Positions 6,270 through 13,738 of a stretch of 36,939 nt of DNA are shown one piece after another (position 1 is the first letter of the stretch; every line of letters begins with the position of its first letter). Location: assembly GCA_020053595.1 (NCBI GenBank), contig JAGVMV010000009.1, positions 1 to 36,939 of the forward strand, read 5' to 3'. The translations under genes and the position numbers were made by a program. The DNA is from Thermoleophilia bacterium (GTDB lineage Bacteria > Actinomycetota > Thermoleophilia > BMS3ABIN01). The notes beneath the pieces are model-generated. The model was not told the origin of the DNA, did no database searches, and worked only from the letters and a program-made list of their open reading frames with translations.

Positions 6270-8948
6270 TCAGCCGGCGCTCCCGAAATTATTATTTTTT
6301 TTCATCCGACTCAGTATCTGTTGAGCGGCGCTCATCTCCGAATCGCGCCCGTCGACCTTGCCTTCCAGCTTCAGCAGCTTGACCTGGGTCAGCACCCGCC
6401 CCACTTCCGGTGATTCCTGCAGGCCGAGCTCCAGCAGATCCTTGCCGCTGATGCTCAGTGAAGTATAACGAAGTTCCTTGACGAAGAGCTCGATTGCCTC
6501 GCGCGCGCTCCCCTCGCCGGCTTCCGCCCAGGCCAGCAGCAGCCCCTCGGCGGGAAGCCGCGCCAGCAGCTCGTAAAGCGCCGGGCGCGACATCTCGGCG
6601 CCTGCCATACGCTCAAGCACCTTGCGCGCCAGAACCACTCCGCCGGCAATGACCTGCGCATCGGTATTGCGCAGCTTTAACCGTTCGGTCCAGCCGACCA
6701 GTTGCTCCGGATCCAGCGCGCGGGCCATGCAGATCAGCCGCAACCGCCATAACCGGACCTCTTCGCGCATATGAAGCTCCCTGACTGCCCGGTCGGCGCT
6801 AGTCACCAGCTCCGCGGTCTCCTGGTCGGCGGCCAGGGCCGGGTGAATCGAAGGAGCGATGCCCAGTTCGCCGATCCTCTGGATCGTATGCTCGACCTTG
6901 GGCTCCGACAGCAGCCAGATCAGCTCGTCACGCAGCCGCGCCGATGAGAGATCGCCAACCAGGTTCATCTCCACGCAGCCCCGGGCCAGCCCCAACGTGT
7001 GCGAGTTCATGTGAAAGCCGAGCCGGTTCTCGTAACGAATGGCCCGGAAGATGCGCGTGGGGTCCTCGATGAAGCTGAGGTTGTGCAACACCCGGATGAC
7101 CTTTTGCTCGATGTCACGTAGTCCGCCGAAGAAATCCAGCAGACGCCCGAAGTCGTGAGCTGCCAGCGAGACTGCCATGGCGTTGATGGTGAAGTCACGC
7201 CGGTAGAGATCATGCTTGATCGATGAATGCTCGACCGTCGGCAGCGCCGCCGGGTAATCATAGAATTCGGCACGGGTCGTGGCCACGTCGACACGCAACT
7301 CCGGCTTCAGCTGGTCGAGGATGACCACGGCGGTGTGAAACTTCTGGTGCGCCCGCACCCGGCCGCCCAGCTCCTGCCCCAGATGTTCAGCAAAATCGAT
7401 GCCGTCGCCCTCGATGGCGATGTCGATGTCATAGTTGGGCTGGTGCAGGATCATGTCGCGCACGAAGCCGCCCACCAGGTAGACGCCGCGGTAATCGGTG
7501 CTCAGTTTCTGCACCGCGTCGAAGACCGGAGTGATATTGGGGATCGCCGCCAGCCGGTCGCGAAAGTCGGCCTCATGCAAAACCGCCTCCCCCACTCCCT
7601 CCTCGATCATCGAGCTGTGCAGCGTCCTGAGCACGTCGGTGCGGGTAACAATTCCCGTCACCTGGTCAAAGGGTACCTCGCGCCGGCCCTCCAGGCCCGA
7701 TACCACCACGGGCAACCGGCCCACATCGCTTTCCGCCATCATGCGGCGCAGCTCGTGGACGGTGGTCACCTCCGACACCGTTCTGACGCCCCGGGACATG
7801 ATGCCCTTCACCGGAGCATGCTTGAGCCTGTGGCCCACGGCCTTGTCCAGATCCTTGCGTGAGACAATTCCCACCAGCATCTCCCTGTCCTTGACGCAGA
7901 CACCGCTATGCCCGTAACGCTGGCAGATCAGCAGCGCCTCGCCGATAGTCGTGTGCGCCTCGACAAAATAGACCGGGTGCGACATGATATCCCTCGCCCT
8001 GACCGGCTCCTCCAATACATCTGGCAGGCTATCCAGAAGGATGCGCCGCGTATCCTCCAGGCTCTTGCCCTTGACGATGGCCGAGGCGGCCGCGCTGTGG
8101 CCACCGCCGCCGACCAGGGCCAGCGCCCGGGCGACGTCCAGCAGACGGCTCTTGCTGCGGCCGACGACGAAGACGCGCTGCTCCATCTCAACCATGACAA
8201 TCAGCGCCTGACAGTCGGTCACATCCATGATCTTGTGGGCGACGACGCTGAGGCCATCCACGTACCGCGGGCTGATCACGGCTGCGATGAAGACCTCCAC
8301 GTCGCCGACCATTGTCGGCTCCAGCTCGTCGATCAGCAGGAGCATCAGATCACGTTGCTCCTCGCTCAATGGGTTGTGAAGGTATTTGCCGATCATGCCC
8401 TGGTCGGCGCCCAGACGCATGCAGATGGCAAGCGCCTCGGCGTCCCGGGGAGTCGTAGTAGGGAAGGTCAGTGAGCCGGTATCCTCATGTATGCCCAGGG
8501 CGAAGATCGTCGCCTCCAGCGGCGAGACCTCCATCTGGCGGTCATGGATGATCTTCAGCATGGTGGTGACCAGCGAACCATCCCGCGAGAGAACGTAATT
8601 CTCGTCGGAGACAAAGTCGGGTTTCTCCGACGGCGACCCCAGCCGGTGGTGATCAAAGACGATGACCTCGACCTCGGGTGACGGGCAAACGGGCTCGAAC
8701 TCCCCCAGCCGCCCGCAATGGATGGTATCGACGACGATCAGGCGCCGCACCTTCCCGAAATCCACCATGGAGACATCGACAGTGTCGATCTCGTCGGCGT
8801 GCAGGTTAAAGAACTCGCGTACGTTGCGGTTCAAGGATCCCGGGAAGCAGATCTTCGCCTCGGGGTAGAGCTTCGCGGCCGCCACCGACGCGGCAAAGCC
8901 GTCAAAGTCCGTATTGGCATGCGTTACTATGACTTCCGGTATATTCAC
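6270..8948 (-). CDS. DHH phosphoesterase - CBS pair - tRNA nucleotidyltransferase/poly(A) polymerase fusion
   Basis: This 892-residue protein joins three modules. Residues 1-310 are a DHH-family phosphoesterase, with THANTDFDG near the start, DHH at 99-101, and the DHHA1 glycine motif GGGGHSAAA at about 280-288. Residues 315-443 are two CBS domains, which usually bind adenine nucleotides. Residues about 485-890 are a class II nucleotidyltransferase with LVGGFVRD (491-498), the metal-binding DIDI (507-510), RRDFTINAM, and an RNA-binding helical tail. This fusion is known from bacteria with split CCA synthesis, where it acts as the A-adding enzyme on tRNA 3' ends; the DHH part may be nuclease-like. 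The GTG start at 8948 abuts an inverted-repeat element and has no good ribosome-binding site; an in-frame TAG at 8964-8966 limits the start. Confidence 0.9.
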   Translation of the reverse strand: MNIPEVIVTHANTDFDGFAASVAAAKLYPEAKICFPGSLNRNVREFFNLHADEIDTVDVSMVDFGKVRRLIVVDTIHCGRLGEFEPVCPSPEVEVIVFDHHRLGSPSEKPDFVSDENYVLSRDGSLVTTMLKIIHDRQMEVSPLEATIFALGIHEDTGSLTFPTTTPRDAEALAICMRLGADQGMIGKYLHNPLSEEQRDLMLLLIDELEPTMVGDVEVFIAAVISPRYVDGLSVVAHKIMDVTDCQALIVMVEMEQRVFVVGRSKSRLLDVARALALVGGGGHSAAASAIVKGKSLEDTRRILLDSLPDVLEEPVRARDIMSHPVYFVEAHTTIGEALLICQRYGHSGVCVKDREMLVGIVSRKDLDKAVGHRLKHAPVKGIMSRGVRTVSEVTTVHELRRMMAESDVGRLPVVVSGLEGRREVPFDQVTGIVTRTDVLRTLHSSMIEEGVGEAVLHEADFRDRLAAIPNITPVFDAVQKLSTDYRGVYLVGGFVRDMILHQPNYDIDIAIEGDGIDFAEHLGQELGGRVRAHQKFHTAVVILDQLKPELRVDVATTRAEFYDYPAALPTVEHSSIKHDLYRRDFTINAMAVSLAAHDFGRLLDFFGGLRDIEQKVIRVLHNLSFIEDPTRIFRAIRYENRLGFHMNSHTLGLARGCVEMNLVGDLSSARLRDELIWLLSEPKVEHTIQRIGELGIAPSIHPALAADQETAELVTSADRAVRELHMREEVRLWRLRLICMARALDPEQLVGWTERLKLRNTDAQVIAGGVVLARKVLERMAGAEMSRPALYELLARLPAEGLLLAWAEAGEGSAREAIELFVKELRYTSLSISGKDLLELGLQESPEVGRVLTQVKLLKLEGKVDGRDSEMSAAQQILSRMKKNNNFGSAG

Positions 8949-8949
8949 A

Positions 8950-9120
8950 GGGACGTACGTTTCCTATGTTTCCTATCTTTTCAGATCAGGCTAAACTTCA
9001 CCTGATATACCCGATTTCAGCAGAATTGACCGGCAAACAAATAACCAGCAGCTATCCGTGCTCCGCGGATATACAAACTACGGTTTTATAAATCAGGAAA
9101 CATAGGAAACGAACGTCCCC
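8950..9120. mobile_element. REPIN/MITE-like inverted-repeat element
   Basis: The left end (8950 onward: GGGACGTACGTTTCC, then TATGTTTCCT) is repeated inverted at the right end (9095-9120) as GGGACGTTCGTTTCC then TATGTTTCCT. That is 24 of 25 matching positions over a 171-bp element with an AT-richer, non-coding core. Within each end the GTTTCCTAT/GTTTCCT unit is itself doubled. The ends recall REP sequences mobilised in trans by IS200-like (RAYT) transposases, but no transposase is in the window. It fills the whole gap between the PPi-type phosphofructokinase stop and the next start codon. Confidence 0.7.
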
Positions 9121-9137
9121 GATTTTACGCCAAACCT

Positions 9138-10184
9138 CTAGGCGAAAAACGTCTGTGCCAGGTCCCAGAACTCCTGCCGCACGACCTTGCGCTCGCCGAC
9201 CGCGACCTGCAGAGGCACGGCCACGATTGCGTCGCCCTGGAGCGCCGCCATCAGGCCGAACTCCTCGTTCTGCACCATTTCAGCGGCTTTGGCGCCGTAA
9301 CGGGTCGCCAGAATCCGGTCGTGGGCCGTCGGCGTGCCACCGCGCTGGATATGCCCCAGCACTGTCGCCCGGGTCTCGAAACCGGTGCGCCGCTCGATCT
9401 CCTTGGCCAGCAGGCTGGCGACGCCGCCCAGCTTGACGTTACCGAAAGCGTCGACCTCGTCTGACTGGGTCACCATCTGCTCCTCGCCTTCCCTGGTGAC
9501 CAGCTTGGCGCCTTCACTCACAGCCACGATGCTGAAACTCTTGTCACCGGACTGGCGGCGTCGGATGATGTCACAGGTCTCCTCGACGGAAATATCATAC
9601 TCGGGGATCAGGATAACGTCGGCGCCGCCGGCGATGCCCGCCATGATGGTGATCCAGCCGGTGTGCCGGCCCATGATCTCCACCACGATTACACGGTCGT
9701 GGGATTCGGCGGTGGTATGCAAGCGGTCGATGTTCTCGGTGGCGATCTGAACGGCGGTATCAAAACCGAAAGTGTAGTCGGTGCCCGACAGATCGTTGTC
9801 GATGGTCTTGGGCACGCCCACCATGTTGAGAGCGTACTTGCCGTGAAGCTGGTTGGCCACGCCCAGGGTGTCGTCGCCACCGATAGCGATAGTCGCCCAG
9901 ATCTCTTTCTGCCTCAGGTTGTCCACCAGCAGCTCGACGCCGCCCTCGGTCTTCATCGGATTGGTGCGCGAAGTGCCCAGGATAGTGCCGCCGCGGTGCA
10001 AAATACCGGATATGGATTTAATATCCAGCGGCATGTAATCGTTTTCCATGAGCCCGCGCCAGCCACCGCGCACGCCGACCATCTCGTAACCGGCCCGCGT
10101 AAGCTTGAGGGTGACTGCGCGGATTACCGCGTTGAGTCCCGGGCAGTCGCCGCCACCGGTGAGAATAGCTACCTTCTTTGCCAT
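9138..10184 (-). CDS. 6-phosphofructokinase, PPi-type signature
   Basis: The 348-residue protein starts MAKKVAILTGGGDCPGLNA, the PfkA-fold nucleotide loop. Its donor loop is GGDD (102-105), with Asp105 where ATP enzymes have Gly. Its catalytic loop is PKTIDND with Lys126. This Asp/Lys combination is the established signature of pyrophosphate-dependent or group III 'mixed' phosphofructokinases. The catalytic Asp is 129. It interconverts fructose 6-phosphate and fructose 1,6-bisphosphate, probably reversibly, if PPi is the donor. ATG start with GGAGG upstream (read from CCTCC at 10193-10197). It is upstream of the DHH-CBS fusion, with only the repeat element between them. The donor is inferred from the motif, not shown. 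Confidence 0.88.
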   Translation of the reverse strand: MAKKVAILTGGGDCPGLNAVIRAVTLKLTRAGYEMVGVRGGWRGLMENDYMPLDIKSISGILHRGGTILGTSRTNPMKTEGGVELLVDNLRQKEIWATIAIGGDDTLGVANQLHGKYALNMVGVPKTIDNDLSGTDYTFGFDTAVQIATENIDRLHTTAESHDRVIVVEIMGRHTGWITIMAGIAGGADVILIPEYDISVEETCDIIRRRQSGDKSFSIVAVSEGAKLVTREGEEQMVTQSDEVDAFGNVKLGGVASLLAKEIERRTGFETRATVLGHIQRGGTPTAHDRILATRYGAKAAEMVQNEEFGLMAALQGDAIVAVPLQVAVGERKVVRQEFWDLAQTFFA

Positions 10185-10346
10185 CAGACAACCTCCATCA
10201 TATTAATTGGGTTAACCTGCTAGAGATTATGTCCCGCAGCCCCGCGGAACTAACCAGTGATTGACACAGGGAATAATATCGTCTGGGAGGTTCGAACGAA
10301 ACCCGGGCGCGATGCTGCTTTAAAAATGCAGTCCGGCGGGGAGGCG

Positions 10347-10362
10347 CCGGCCGATCGGCCGG
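10347..10362. other. 16-base perfect palindrome downstream of the zinc-ribbon gene
   Basis: CCGGCCGATCGGCCGG is perfectly self-complementary and lies 6 bases past the stop of the zinc-ribbon gene. On the minus strand a second short stem (CCGGC with GCCGG) and a TTTTT run at about 10322-10326 follow. Together they may act as a weak terminator. Confidence 0.4.
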
Positions 10363-10368
10363 ATACGC

Positions 10369-10557
10369 TTAACAGAGAGTCAGCTGCTCGGCCGTCATGC
10401 CATTGCGCCTGGCAATGACAGCAGCGTCGAAGGTCTTCAGGCAGTTCTCACAGATAAAGCACTGCCGTTTCTCCGACCAGCCTACAGTGGTCTTCTTATG
10501 GCAACAGTGGCAGGGGTACCGCCGGCTTGTAGATCGGTTTTGTGGTTCCTCGCTCAT
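10369..10557 (-). CDS. Small zinc-ribbon protein, function unknown
   Basis: With the ATG at 10557 the protein has 62 residues. It has two closely spaced cysteine pairs, a CHCC motif and CENC about 20 residues later, a four-cysteine zinc-ribbon spacing. Basic residues lie between them, and the tail is helical and ends in Cys. The Shine-Dalgarno GAGGAG just upstream supports this start; in-frame ATGs at 10596 and 10632 would add 13 or 25 residues. It may bind nucleic acid or protein, but no named family is recognised. It lies on the same strand as the PPi-type phosphofructokinase but 184 bases away. Confidence 0.55.
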   Translation of the reverse strand: MSEEPQNRSTSRRYPCHCCHKKTTVGWSEKRQCFICENCLKTFDAAVIARRNGMTAEQLTLC

Positions 10558-10710
10558 CGTCTCCTCATAATCTGAGTCCCTGGGAATATTCTCCATTATA
10601 CGGCTGTTCCCTCTTACAGACCGTATCATCAAACCAATACATGACCATATTTATAAGATTTCATTATAGGCACTTTCATCTAATCGAATAGCTTGCAAAC
10701 CAGCAGGGTA

Positions 10711-10738
10711 TTGCAATGTAGGTATATGTGCGTACAAT
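10711..10738 (+). promoter_or_regulatory. Sigma-70-type promoter for the candidate small RNA
   Basis: TTGCAA at 10711-10716 and TACAAT at 10733-10738 are separated by 16 bases. They match the -35 and -10 consensus in four and five of six positions, respectively. The predicted start would be near 10745, just ahead of a strong hairpin. No protein gene lies downstream on this strand before the terminator at 10951-10980. Confidence 0.55.
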
Positions 10739-10744
10739 AGTTGT

Positions 10745-10980
10745 ATTGGAACCTCACTGAAGGGTAAAGCGCACCTTCCCTGAGGTTGATTTATTTATTG
10801 AAGCGGAATTCAGCTACGAGCCGTTTTCTGTCTTCCTGATTTGCTCGTGCGGGTAAGAGAGACCAGCTCAGATCGACAGCCATGTGCCGTAAAATGTCTT
10901 CGTCTGTGAATCCCGCCCTCCACAGGTGGACGTGCGAGCAAATGTTTTTCGAGCCGCCCGAAAGGGCGGCTCTTTTTTTT
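10745..10980 (+). ncRNA. Candidate structured small RNA, about 235 nt
   Basis: The region between a plausible promoter and a strong terminator has no coding frame of note but has extensive pairing. A 5' hairpin is formed by AACCTCA/TGAGGTT (10750-10756 with 10781-10787) and the nested GAAGG/CCTTC. A 13-bp long-range stem joins 10839-10851 to 10931-10943 with only two G-U wobbles. GCGGG/CCCGC can close the inside. It ends at an intrinsic terminator. I looked for SRP RNA, RNase P, tmRNA and tRNA signatures and saw none. A 6S-like regulatory RNA is possible from the size and the long closing stem, but that is speculation. Confidence 0.5.
10951..10980 (+). terminator. Rho-independent terminator of the small RNA
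   Basis: GAGCCGCCC and GGGCGGCTC form a 9-bp perfect stem with a GAAA tetraloop, followed by eight T. It is oriented for plus-strand transcription. Because no plus-strand protein gene precedes it, it points to a non-coding transcript. Confidence 0.9.
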
Positions 10981-11026
10981 GTGTTTACGCTGTCTATACC
11001 GATTAGCATGCCTTGGTTTTTAAACG

Positions 11027-11054
11027 ATTGGAGCCACCCGAGGGCGGCTCCAAT
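11027..11054 (-). terminator. Probable terminator of the DUF177-rpmF transcript
   Basis: ATTGGAGCC pairs with GGCTCCAAT, extended inward by CCC/GGG across one A-C mismatch, giving a stem of about 13 bp. On the minus strand it lies 55 bases past the rpmF stop and is followed by CGTTTAAAAA, a poor U-tract. Its core sequence resembles the small-RNA terminator 50 bases away on the other strand. Confidence 0.55.
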
Positions 11055-11109
11055 AAATTTGAACCAGTATTTTTTTGCTAAAAATCGGGACCGGAAAAGC
11101 CCCACCTGC

Positions 11110-11289
11110 TTATTCTTCGAAAGCGATTACTTCCCGCCCCTTGTACGTACCGCAGACCGGACAGATCCGGTGCGGCTGCTTGGGGCTATGGCACTGCGGG
11201 CAGGTGTTGATGGTCGGAGCAGTCAGGCTGTCATGAGCCCTTCTCTGATCCCGCCGCGCTTTTGAAGTTTTTCTTTTGGGTACCGCCAT
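11110..11289 (-). CDS. rpmF: 50S ribosomal protein L32
   Basis: The 59-residue frame begins [19 protein letters not shown], the standard L32 N-terminus. It carries the zinc-type cysteine pairs CPQC and CPVC, then ends [10 protein letters not shown]32 is a small protein of the large ribosomal subunit near the peptide exit. The AGAGGT ribosome-binding site is correctly spaced from the ATG. It lies 116 bases downstream of the DUF177 gene on the same strand, the conserved yceD-rpmF pairing of many bacteria. The four-cysteine form suggests zinc is bound; paralogues without cysteines can replace such forms under zinc limitation, but none is seen here. Confidence 0.96.
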   Translation of the reverse strand: MAVPKRKTSKARRDQRRAHDSLTAPTINTCPQCHSPKQPHRICPVCGTYKGREVIAFEE

Positions 11290-11405
11290 GATGATTACCT
11301 CTTTCGTTTTACCAAAGATTTAGGATAGCGGAACCAGCGGCCAAAGTAAAACGGAAACGGCAACACTTCTGGCCCGGTGGGCGGGCAAAATCGCCTACGG
11401 GCGCC

Positions 11406-11948
11406 CTAATCCTCTTCTGGTTTCCAGTCCTTGAGCTTCTCCCACCTGAAGTCCCGAGGCGGCTCACAGCCGCATTCCACCAGGTTCCGGTTGCCACCGC
11501 ACTGGGGGCAGAGCCCCCTACAGGCCGGCTGGCATAAGATCTTCGGCGGCAGCTGCTCAGCCACCGCGTCCCGCGCCCAGTCCGACAGGTTCAGCATACC
11601 GTCCTCTTTGTACCAGAGCGTCGGCTCATCTTCCTCGCCCAGTTCCTCGACAGGCGGCAGTTCAGCTTCGAAGAAGTCCTCGACGGTCACGTCGAGGTCA
11701 AGATCAGTCCCCTCCAGACAGCGCCAGCAGGCGCCCTCCAGCCGGCAGGAGAAGGACATGTTCACGGTATAACCACGCCCCACGTCGATCACCTTGAGAA
11801 CCGCCGTCACCATATCGGGAACGAAACCGTAGTCCTGTCCGGCCAGCCGCATGGGCGGCAGCCGGACTTCCTGCTCAATAATCAGCGGATCGCCCGGTTC
11901 GAGGGGAAGCGCCGACAGATCGAGGGTAGTCAGGGTATAGTCAGACAA
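11406..11948 (-). CDS. DUF177 (YceD-family) protein
   Basis: The 180-residue protein has the DUF177 layout: a beta-rich N-terminal half, the central RxExxCWRCLE-type segment (SCRLEGACWRCLEG, about residues 68-81), an acidic middle, and the CRGLCPQCG signature near residue 143. The cysteines probably bind a metal. YceD is encoded with rpmF in most bacteria and has been linked to 23S rRNA accumulation; its exact role is unsettled. TTG start with GGAG six bases upstream. It lies between the SepIVA-like gene and rpmF on the same strand, so co-transcription with ribosomal protein L32 is likely. Confidence 0.9.
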   Translation of the reverse strand: MSDYTLTTLDLSALPLEPGDPLIIEQEVRLPPMRLAGQDYGFVPDMVTAVLKVIDVGRGYTVNMSFSCRLEGACWRCLEGTDLDLDVTVEDFFEAELPPVEELGEEDEPTLWYKEDGMLNLSDWARDAVAEQLPPKILCQPACRGLCPQCGGNRNLVECGCEPPRDFRWEKLKDWKPEED

Positions 11949-12070
11949 GGGAAGCTCCAGTGAAAACCGGCCGTGGCCGGGCGAGATTACGGGGAAACTC
12001 GGGCGATCAATCAGACTCAGCCCATCGCGGGCATCATCCAGCCTGCGGCCACTGCGGCATCAAAAACTTA

Positions 12071-12556
12071 TTAGTCCTCGGTGCGGACCTCTTCAGCGGC
12101 CTCTTCCAGCTCGCTCTTGCCCTGCAGCCGCTCGCGCCCACGCTGCACCGCCGCCAGAAACTTGCCCAGGTTGGTCTCCAGGGTCTCCAGCACCTCGTCG
12201 GCATAATCCTCGGCGCCCAAACGGATCTCCCGTTCGCGCGCCCGCGCGTCTTCCATGATCGAGGCGGCGTTGCGCTCAGCCATCTTGACGACTTCCTGCT
12301 CGGAGACCAGCCGCTCGGCCTGGTCGTTGGCTTCCTTGATGATGCGGTCGCTCTCGGTTTTGGCCTCGGCGAGCATCTCCTGGCGTTCCTTGACTATCCA
12401 GCGTGCCTGCTTGATCTCCTCGGGGATGGTGGTCCGCATCTGATCGAGGATGTCGTAGATCTCCTCGCGGTCGATCATCACCTTGTCGGTCATCGGCATC
12501 GGCCGGGCGTTGTTCACGATCTCATCGAGTTTGTCTATCAGTACCAGTACGTCCAC
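12071..12556 (-). CDS. SepIVA/DivIVA-like coiled-coil septation protein
   Basis: The 161-residue protein begins MDVLVLIDKLDEIVNNARPMPM, then has an IDREEIYDILDQMRTTIPEEI segment. This resembles the N-terminus of mycobacterial SepIVA (Rv2927c family), where the same V-P-R/D-R-x-x-x-x-x-L-D-x-x-R pattern occurs. Residues 55-150 form a charged coiled coil rich in E, A, K and R. SepIVA is a cytoplasmic DivIVA-domain protein needed for septum formation. It is often mislabelled as ATP synthase subunit B because of the coiled coil; the absence of a membrane helix argues against that. The neighbours coaD and the DUF177 gene match the actinobacterial context. Confidence 0.7.
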   Translation of the reverse strand: MDVLVLIDKLDEIVNNARPMPMTDKVMIDREEIYDILDQMRTTIPEEIKQARWIVKERQEMLAEAKTESDRIIKEANDQAERLVSEQEVVKMAERNAASIMEDARAREREIRLGAEDYADEVLETLETNLGKFLAAVQRGRERLQGKSELEEAAEEVRTED

Positions 12557-12587
12557 TTTTGCCTCCAGGTTTCCTGGTTATCGTGGT

Positions 12588-13085
12588 CTATTTCAATAAC
12601 TCGGCAAAGCGCCTGGCCACCATCGCAGGCACCAGGTCGTCCACCTTGCCGCCGAATCTCGCCACCTCTTTCACGCCGCTGGAGCTGAGAAAGCTGTATT
12701 CCGCCGACGCCATCAAGTAAACAGTTTCTAGGTCCGGGGCCAGTTTCCTGTTCAGCTGAGCCATCTGAAACTCATATTCGAAGTCACTGATGGCCCTTAA
12801 TCCCTTCACCAGCGCTTTAGCCCCCCACTTGTGGGCGAAATCCACCAGCAGTGTATCAAAAAGCACGACCTCGATATTACCCGTTTCCCCGGGAAGCGAA
12901 TCTTTTAGGAAAGAAACCCGCTCCTCGGCGCTGAACATGGTGTCTTTTCGGGGCGACGAGGCCACGACGCCCACTATCACCCGCTCGAACAGCTCCGAGG
13001 CACGCCGAATGATGTCCAGGTGCCCTTCGGTGACCGGGTCATAGGTACCGGGGCAAACAGCGGTGGTGTTGGTGTGATCAGTCAA
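12588..13085 (-). CDS. coaD: Pantetheine-phosphate adenylyltransferase
   Basis: The 165-residue protein contains AVCPGTYDPVTEGHLDII with the TxGH-type nucleotidyltransferase motif (here TEGH). Further on are KGLRAISDFEYEFQMAQLNR and a C-terminal YSFLSSSGVKEVARFGG, both diagnostic of CoaD. It transfers AMP from ATP to 4'-phosphopantetheine, the penultimate step of coenzyme A synthesis, as a hexamer. The TTG start overlaps the TGA stop of rsmD by 3 bases, showing translational coupling. The same rsmD-coaD pair occurs in many bacteria. Confidence 0.95.
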   Translation of the reverse strand: MTDHTNTTAVCPGTYDPVTEGHLDIIRRASELFERVIVGVVASSPRKDTMFSAEERVSFLKDSLPGETGNIEVVLFDTLLVDFAHKWGAKALVKGLRAISDFEYEFQMAQLNRKLAPDLETVYLMASAEYSFLSSSGVKEVARFGGKVDDLVPAMVARRFAELLK

Positions 13086-13657
13086 ATAGCCTCATCCTCG
13101 ACAATCTCATCATCAGCCCCGCCAGCCGCGGCAAAAATGTGAATCCTGGTGTCGCCATAGATTTTATCGGTGACCAGCTCCAGTGGCAGGGAAACCTGCT
13201 CGCGGCAATCGCTCTCGACGATCACCCGCCCCCCGGCCGCGATCATTCGCGGCAGCCAGCGGCTAAGCTCCGGCTCGATAACGCGGTGCATTCTATAGGG
13301 AGGGTCAACGAAAATCAAATCATAGCGCTCGCCCTTTTTGGCTGCTTGCTTCAGGATTGCCCGGTAGTCGCGGCGTACCGCCCGGGCGTTTTCAATCTTC
13401 AGCTTTGTGATGTTCCTGCGGATGGTGGCAAGGGCCTCGGCGCGGTTGTCCACAAGCAGCGCCCGGGCCGCGCCACGGCTCAAAGCTTCGAGCCCGAGGG
13501 CGCCGCTTCCCGCGAACAGGTCGAGCGCGATGAGACCGGTTATATCCCCCAGCATGTTGAAGATGGCGCCGCGCACTTTGTCGGCCGTCGGCCGCGTGCG
13601 GCTCCCCTTCGGGGCGGCGATAATGGTGCCTTTGCATTTGCCCGCGATTATCCGCAT
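13082..13657 (-). CDS. rsmD: 16S rRNA (guanine(966)-N2)-methyltransferase
   Basis: The 191-residue protein starts MRIIAGKCKGTIIAAPKG, followed by RPTADKVRGAIFNML. The SAM-binding LDLFAGSGALGLEALSRGA motif is at about residues 43-61, and the catalytic DPPY motif lies at about residues 117-120 (FVDPPYRM). It methylates G966 of 16S rRNA during small-subunit assembly. ATG start. Its stop overlaps the coaD start. It follows recG on the same strand after an 81-base gap. The length is normal for the family. Confidence 0.95.
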   Translation of the reverse strand: MRIIAGKCKGTIIAAPKGSRTRPTADKVRGAIFNMLGDITGLIALDLFAGSGALGLEALSRGAARALLVDNRAEALATIRRNITKLKIENARAVRRDYRAILKQAAKKGERYDLIFVDPPYRMHRVIEPELSRWLPRMIAAGGRVIVESDCREQVSLPLELVTDKIYGDTRIHIFAAAGGADDEIVEDEAI

Positions 13658-13738
13658 GACCAGAGATGATGTTGGTTAACCATCTGAACCGACCCCATCA
13701 ACGGGAAGCAGCTTTTTCCTGTTCGGAAAGGATCGTCC

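Larger units (their letters stand above)
10633..11109. other. 477-base stretch without a recognised protein gene
   Basis: This gap holds a promoter-like pair, a candidate structured small RNA with its terminator (plus strand), and the terminator hairpin of rpmF (minus strand), each listed separately. A 104-codon open frame on the minus strand (10791-11105) runs through both terminators and shows no family likeness, so it was not called. Confidence 0.6.

Noticed and set aside
10285-10310. GGTTCGAACGAAACC, similar to a tRNA T-arm
   Set aside because: No acceptor stem, anticodon arm or D-arm could be matched around it, so it is not a tRNA.
10791-11105. 104-codon open frame on the minus strand
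   Set aside because: It runs through two terminator hairpins and overlaps the small-RNA candidate. It has no family likeness and no convincing ribosome-binding site.
12071-12556. Reading the coiled-coil protein as ATP synthase subunit B
   Set aside because: There is no N-terminal membrane helix and no other ATP synthase gene nearby. The N-terminus matches the SepIVA pattern.
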